Positions 13,066 through 16,163 of a stretch of DNA of 16,163 bases are shown piece after piece (position 1 is the first letter of the stretch; every line of letters starts with the position of its first letter). The notes beneath the pieces were generated by a model. It saw nothing but the letters and a program-made list of their open reading frames with translations, was not told the DNA's origin and did no database searches. The position numbers and the translations under genes are program-made. The stretch lies in contig JACMQP010000064.1 of the NCBI GenBank assembly GCA_014376915.1, positions 1-16,163 on the forward strand, read 5' to 3'. The DNA is from Ramlibacter sp. (GTDB lineage: Bacteria > Pseudomonadota > Gammaproteobacteria > Burkholderiales > Burkholderiaceae).

Positions 13066-14055
13066 ATGTCCTCCCATCCCTATGAGAACCTGACGCCCGA
13101 CGTCGTGCTCGATGCACTGTCGTCGGTGGGCCTGCACGGCGACGGTCGCCTGCTGGCGCTAAGCTCGTACGAAAACCGCGTCTACCAGGTCCAGCTCGAA
13201 GACCCGTACGAGGGCAACGACAGCGTCGTCGCGAAGTTCTACCGGCCGGGCCGCTGGAGCGACCTGCAGATCCTGGAGGAGCACAGCTTTTCTGCCGAGT
13301 TGATGGCGGCGGAAGTTCCCGCGGTCGGCCCGCTGGTGCTGGTCGGACGGACGCTGCACGAACACGCGGGCTTTCGCTTCAGTGTCAGTCCCCGCCGCGG
13401 CGGGAGGCGACCCGAGCTGGACGACTTCGATGTGCTGGAGTGGATCGGCCGGTTCCTGGCCCGTATCCACACCGTGGGCGCCGCGCAGCCGTTCAAGGTG
13501 CGGCCGCAGCTGGACGTGCAGACCTTCGCAGTCGAGCCGCGGGACTGGCTGATTGCCCACGACGCGATCCCGCTGGACGTGCAGGGCGCGTGGCTCACCC
13601 AATGCGACAAGGCCATCGACATGATCGAGGCCGTGCTGCAGGCCAATCCCTGCCGGCGGATCCGGCTGCACGGCGACTGCCATCCAGGCAACATCCTGTG
13701 GACGCCGGACCAGGGACCGCACTTCGTCGACCTCGACGACGCCTGCACCGGGCCGGCCGCGCAGGACCTGTGGATGCTGCTGTCGGGTGACCGGCGGGAG
13801 CGCACCCAGCAGCTCGGCGCCCTGGTCGACGGGTACGAGCAGTTCCGTGAGTTCGACCGCCGCGAACTGGTCCTGATCGAGCCGCTGCGCACGCTGCGCC
13901 TGATCCACTACAGCGCGTGGCTGGCGCGCCGCTGGGACGATCCGGCCTTTCCTCCGACGTTTCCCTGGTTCGGCAGCAGCGACTACTGGCGAGGGCAGGT
14001 GCAGATGCTGGAGGAGCAGCTCGAGGCCATGGCCGAAGCCCCGCTTGCGGCTTGA
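13066..14055 (+). CDS. srkA: SrkA/YihE-type stress response serine/threonine kinase
   Basis: A 329-residue kinase of the aminoglycoside-phosphotransferase-like fold, matching SrkA (YihE), which in E. coli protects against stress-induced death and acts downstream of Cpx signalling. Motifs: SYENRVYQV (34-42) nucleotide-loop region, putative ATP Lys57 in VVAKFYRPGRW, catalytic loop HGDCHPGN (202-209; Asp204, Asn209) and the metal-binding VDLDDA (221-226). Length equals the E. coli protein (328). The conserved end with YSAWLARRWDDPAFP and YW is present. It lies 26 nt after the DUF2855 gene on the same strand, so both may be co-transcribed. No dsbA follows, unlike in enterobacteria. Assignment to the family is firm; the physiological role here is by homology. 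Confidence 0.94.
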   Translation: MSSHPYENLTPDVVLDALSSVGLHGDGRLLALSSYENRVYQVQLEDPYEGNDSVVAKFYRPGRWSDLQILEEHSFSAELMAAEVPAVGPLVLVGRTLHEHAGFRFSVSPRRGGRRPELDDFDVLEWIGRFLARIHTVGAAQPFKVRPQLDVQTFAVEPRDWLIAHDAIPLDVQGAWLTQCDKAIDMIEAVLQANPCRRIRLHGDCHPGNILWTPDQGPHFVDLDDACTGPAAQDLWMLLSGDRRERTQQLGALVDGYEQFREFDRRELVLIEPLRTLRLIHYSAWLARRWDDPAFPPTFPWFGSSDYWRGQVQMLEEQLEAMAEAPLAA

Positions 14056-14143
14056 TACAACTGGGCCACGCCCAATGGGGGAAAACGCTCTACGGCCCGG
14101 GCCTTCGCATCTAGCATGCTAACGAAAAAAGGAGGCTTCCCCG
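14056..14143 (+). promoter_or_regulatory. Spacer upstream of the binding-protein operon with a 10-bp palindrome
   Basis: The 88-bp gap contains a perfect palindrome TAGCATGCTA (14112-14121), of which TAGCAT could serve as a -10 box, followed by an A-rich run and a strong Shine-Dalgarno AGGAGG (14130-14135) 8 nt before the ATG. A GC palindrome GGCCCGGGCC lies at 14094-14103. No terminator with a T tract for the kinase gene is visible. The palindrome could be an operator; this is inference. Confidence 0.35.
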
Positions 14144-15112
14144 ATGCACCGTCGTTCCGTTTTTGCCGCAGTCCTTGCGCTTACAAGCGCCAGCTTTGCC
14201 GCCGCCCAGCCGGCCTGGCCGGCCAGGCCGATCACCATGATCGTCCCGTTCCCGCCCGGCGGCCTCGCCGACATCGTCGCGCGGCCGGTGGCCGAAGCCA
14301 TGTCGCGCGATCTGGGCCAGCCAGTCATCATCGAGAACAAGGCTGGCGCCGGCGGCGGCATCGGCATGGCCCTGGCGTCGAAGGCCGCCGCTGACGGCTA
14401 CACGGTTTTGATGTCGCTTTCCTCGCTCACCGTGCTGCCGGAAGCCGACGTGGTGCTGGGGCGCAACCAGATGTTCGCGCTCAATTCGCTGCGCCCGATC
14501 GCCCGCTTCACGGCCGACCCCACGGTGCTGGCGGTGCGCGCCGACGCGCCTTGGAAAACCGCGAAGGACTTTGTCGAGGATGCGAAGAAGCGGCCCGGCG
14601 CGATCAACTACGGCTCGTCCGGCAACTACGGCACCATGCACGTGCCGATGGAAATTCTGGCGCAGAGCGCTGGCATCAAGATGACGCACGTGCCTTTCAC
14701 AGGCGCCGGTCCCGCAGTCGTCGCCTTGCTGGGCGGCCAGATCGACGTCGTGTCCTCTGGTCCGGCCACGGTGCTTCAGCAGGTGAAGGCCGGCAAGTTG
14801 CGCGTGCTGGCCCACTGGGGCACCAGCCGCCTCGATGCGCTGCCCGAGGTGCCGTCGCTCAAGGCCGCCGGCTACAACGCCGAGTACGCGCAGTGGTCGG
14901 GCCTGTTCGTTCCGGCGGCAACACCGGAAGTGGTGGCGCAGCGGCTTCGGGCCGCGGCCAGGGCGGCCGCGATGGATCCGAAGGTGCGGGAAGTGATCCT
15001 GAACGCCGGCAGCCCGATCCTGTATCAGGACACGCCCGAGTTCGAGAAGTACGTCCAGGCCGATGCACGGCGCATGGCCGAAGTGGTCAAGAAGATGGGG
15101 AAGGTCGAATGA
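14144..15112 (+). CDS. TctC/Bug-family tripartite tricarboxylate transporter substrate-binding protein (first copy)
   Basis: A 322-residue periplasmic solute-binding protein of the TctC/Bug family, which captures carboxylates or related small acids. It has a cleavable signal peptide (MHRRSVFAAVLALTSASFAAA, cut before about Gln22), then WPARPITMIVPFPPGGLADIVAR, the family N-terminal motif, and INYGSSGNYGTMHVPMEIL with HVPFTGAGPAVVALLGGQID in the middle. Asp43, which in Bug proteins helps hold the ligand carboxylate through water, appears to be present in GLADIVAR. Start: ATG 14144 with AGGAGG at 8 nt. Its TGA overlaps the ATG of the next binding-protein gene (ATGA). No TctA/TctB genes are in view. 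Ligand cannot be read from the sequence. Confidence 0.94.
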   Translation: MHRRSVFAAVLALTSASFAAAQPAWPARPITMIVPFPPGGLADIVARPVAEAMSRDLGQPVIIENKAGAGGGIGMALASKAAADGYTVLMSLSSLTVLPEADVVLGRNQMFALNSLRPIARFTADPTVLAVRADAPWKTAKDFVEDAKKRPGAINYGSSGNYGTMHVPMEILAQSAGIKMTHVPFTGAGPAVVALLGGQIDVVSSGPATVLQQVKAGKLRVLAHWGTSRLDALPEVPSLKAAGYNAEYAQWSGLFVPAATPEVVAQRLRAAARAAAMDPKVREVILNAGSPILYQDTPEFEKYVQADARRMAEVVKKMGKVE

Positions 15113-16098
15113 CCATGGCAACCCGCCGCACCCTCATCCGCTCACTGCTGCTGGCAGCCGGCCTCACGGGCTCGCTGCTGGCGGCGCCTGCCTTCGGCCA
15201 GGCTTACCCGAGCCGGCCGGTGAAGATCATCGTGCCGTTCGCAACCGGCGGGCCGGCCGACAACTACGCCCGTTTCATCGCCCAGCGGCTGCAGGAAAGC
15301 CTGGGCCAGTCCTTCGTTGTGGACAACAAGCCCGGTGCCGGCTCGGTGATCGGAACCGACATCGCGGCGAAGTCGGCGCCGGACGGCTACACGCTGCTGT
15401 TGATGTCGAACGCGCACACGGTGAACGAAACGCTGATCCCCAATAAGCCGTTCGTGCTGGCGCGGGACTTCGTGGGTATCGCGCCGATCAACTATTCGGA
15501 CCTGGTGCTGGTGGCGCATCCGTCGCTCAAGGCCTCCAGCATCAAGGAGCTGGTGGCGCTGGCTAAGGCCCAGCCGGGCAAGCTCAACTACGCCTCGTCC
15601 GGCCCCGGCACGCCGTACCACATGGCTGGCGAGCTGTTCAAGAACATGGCCGACGTCTACCTGGTGCACATCCCCTACAAGGGCAGTTCCGGTGCGCGCA
15701 CCGACGTGATCGGCGGCCAGGTCGATTTAATGTTCGATGCTGTCACCACCATGGTGGAGCAGGTCAAGGCCGGCAAGGTGAAGGCCATCGCGACCACCGG
15801 GCGCCAGCGCTCAGACGTCATGCCCGACGTGCCGACGGTGCACGAGTCGGGCGTCCCGAACTACGAGGCAACGATCTGGCTGGGCCTGATGGCACCCAAA
15901 GGCACGCCGAAAGCGATCGTCGACCGGCTCAACGAAGCAGTCTCGCGCATTTCCAGCCAGCCGGAAGTCAGGCAGCTGTGGGGCAAGCAAGGCGCCTCTC
16001 CGCTGGTGATGACCCCCGCAGTTTTCGACAAATACATCAAGGACGACATTGCAAAGTGGGCCAAGGTGATCAAGTCGGCCCACATCAAGGCAGAGTGA
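15109..16098 (+). CDS. TctC/Bug-family tripartite tricarboxylate transporter substrate-binding protein (second copy)
   Basis: A 329-residue periplasmic binding protein, paralogous but clearly diverged from the preceding one. The signal MTMATRRTLIRSLLLAAG..AFGQA has an Arg-Arg pair of Tat-like shape, though Sec export is also possible. The mature part starts YPSRPVKIIVPFATGGPADNYAR, with the conserved LNYASSGPGTPYHMAGELFK and VHIPYKGSSGARTDVIGGQVDLMFD. Start: ATG 15109 overlaps the upstream stop by 4 nt with AAGG just before it; ATG 15115, two codons on, is equally possible and has better spacing. The longer frame from 14551 is a shadow of the first copy. Its TGA shares one base with the next start (TGATG), so three genes are chained by translational coupling. 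Ligand unknown. Confidence 0.94.
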   Translation: MTMATRRTLIRSLLLAAGLTGSLLAAPAFGQAYPSRPVKIIVPFATGGPADNYARFIAQRLQESLGQSFVVDNKPGAGSVIGTDIAAKSAPDGYTLLLMSNAHTVNETLIPNKPFVLARDFVGIAPINYSDLVLVAHPSLKASSIKELVALAKAQPGKLNYASSGPGTPYHMAGELFKNMADVYLVHIPYKGSSGARTDVIGGQVDLMFDAVTTMVEQVKAGKVKAIATTGRQRSDVMPDVPTVHESGVPNYEATIWLGLMAPKGTPKAIVDRLNEAVSRISSQPEVRQLWGKQGASPLVMTPAVFDKYIKDDIAKWAKVIKSAHIKAE

Positions 16099-16163
16099 TG
16101 AAGCCATTGCACCTGATCAGCGGTGGCGCGGCGCAGGGCCTGGTCGCCCAGTTGAGCAAGCGC
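16098..16163 (+). CDS. Start of a probable substrate-binding (ModA-like) protein, truncated by the window
   Basis: ATG 16098 shares one base with the stop of the second TctC-like gene, and the frame stays open to the window end for 22 codons, MKPLHLISGGAAQGLVAQLS and two more residues. HLISGGAAQGLVAQL resembles the N-terminus of ModA-type or related periplasmic substrate-binding-domain proteins found beside TctC genes in Burkholderiales (recalled, not searched). It has no classical signal peptide at its start. Only the start and the family hint can be supported. Confidence 0.65.
   Translation, partial: MKPLHLISGGAAQGLVAQLSKR

Noticed and set aside
11882..13117. A 411-codon minus-strand frame opposite the DUF2855 gene
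   Set aside because: Antisense of a recognised gene, rich in Gly/Arg/Val/Gln with no domain signature.
13040..14143. A toxin-antitoxin or dsbA partner next to the SrkA-like kinase
   Set aside because: No such gene is present; the next gene is an exported TctC-like protein with its own ribosome site.
14551..16098. A 515-codon fusion-like frame leading into the second TctC gene
   Set aside because: The first part is an out-of-frame reading of the first TctC gene; the second copy has its own signal peptide at an ATGA overlap.
1..16163. tRNA, rRNA, insertion sequences, attachment sites or prophage genes
   Set aside because: I saw no cloverleaf-like sequence, transposase motif, terminal repeats or phage-type genes; base composition looks even across the window.

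Overview
The window is GC-rich and densely coded, and its gene content points to a betaproteobacterium of the order Burkholderiales, most likely Comamonadaceae (Ramlibacter/Variovorax-like). The pointers are a Lys/Ala/Pro-rich histone H1-like protein, tandem TctC/Bug solute-binding proteins, an AMP nucleosidase, a short FimV-like protein and a DUF2855 protein. This placement is inferred from recalled family distribution, not from a search. I see no rRNA, tRNA, CRISPR array, insertion sequence or phage gene, and the region looks chromosomal.

Layout. 1-444 (+) is the end of an H1-like DNA-binding protein, closed by a strong intrinsic terminator. 563-3481 (-) is a tightly packed operon, transcribed as MlaE-like permease, MlaD/MCE protein, unknown lipoprotein, FKBP lipoprotein. 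It has 1-bp and 4-bp stop/start overlaps but no ATPase gene. gor (3574-4950, +) diverges from it. A small unknown protein (4978-5238, -) is followed by amn (5405-6922, +), which converges on psd (7148-7993, -) across a 225-bp gap. A GMC-family FAD oxidoreductase (8200-9792, -) diverges from a FimV-like TPR membrane protein (9946-10890, +).

From 10970 onward everything is on the + strand. ohrR-ohr is an organic-hydroperoxide sensor/peroxidase pair, with an OhrR-type operator lying between the -35 and -10 boxes. Next come a DUF2855 protein with its own promoter, a SrkA/YihE-type stress kinase, two tandem TctC/Bug binding proteins in a translationally coupled operon, and the first 22 codons of what looks like a third binding protein.

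How the genes fit together. gor, ohrR-ohr and srkA all belong to thiol/oxidative or envelope-stress defence. The Mla-type operon and psd concern membrane phospholipids. The 3' operon encodes periplasmic solute capture without membrane permease genes in view.

I did not find a clear new defence or mobile system. The most interesting observations are: (i) a recurring arrangement in which a -10-like hexamer ends 5-7 nt before the start codon, suggesting leaderless mRNAs for ohrR, the DUF2855 gene, the permease gene and possibly srkA and amn; (ii) the ohr terminator hairpin sharing bases with the -35 box of the DUF2855 promoter; (iii) the ATPase-less MCE operon with an unknown lipoprotein and an FKBP; and (iv) the transporter-less stack of binding proteins.
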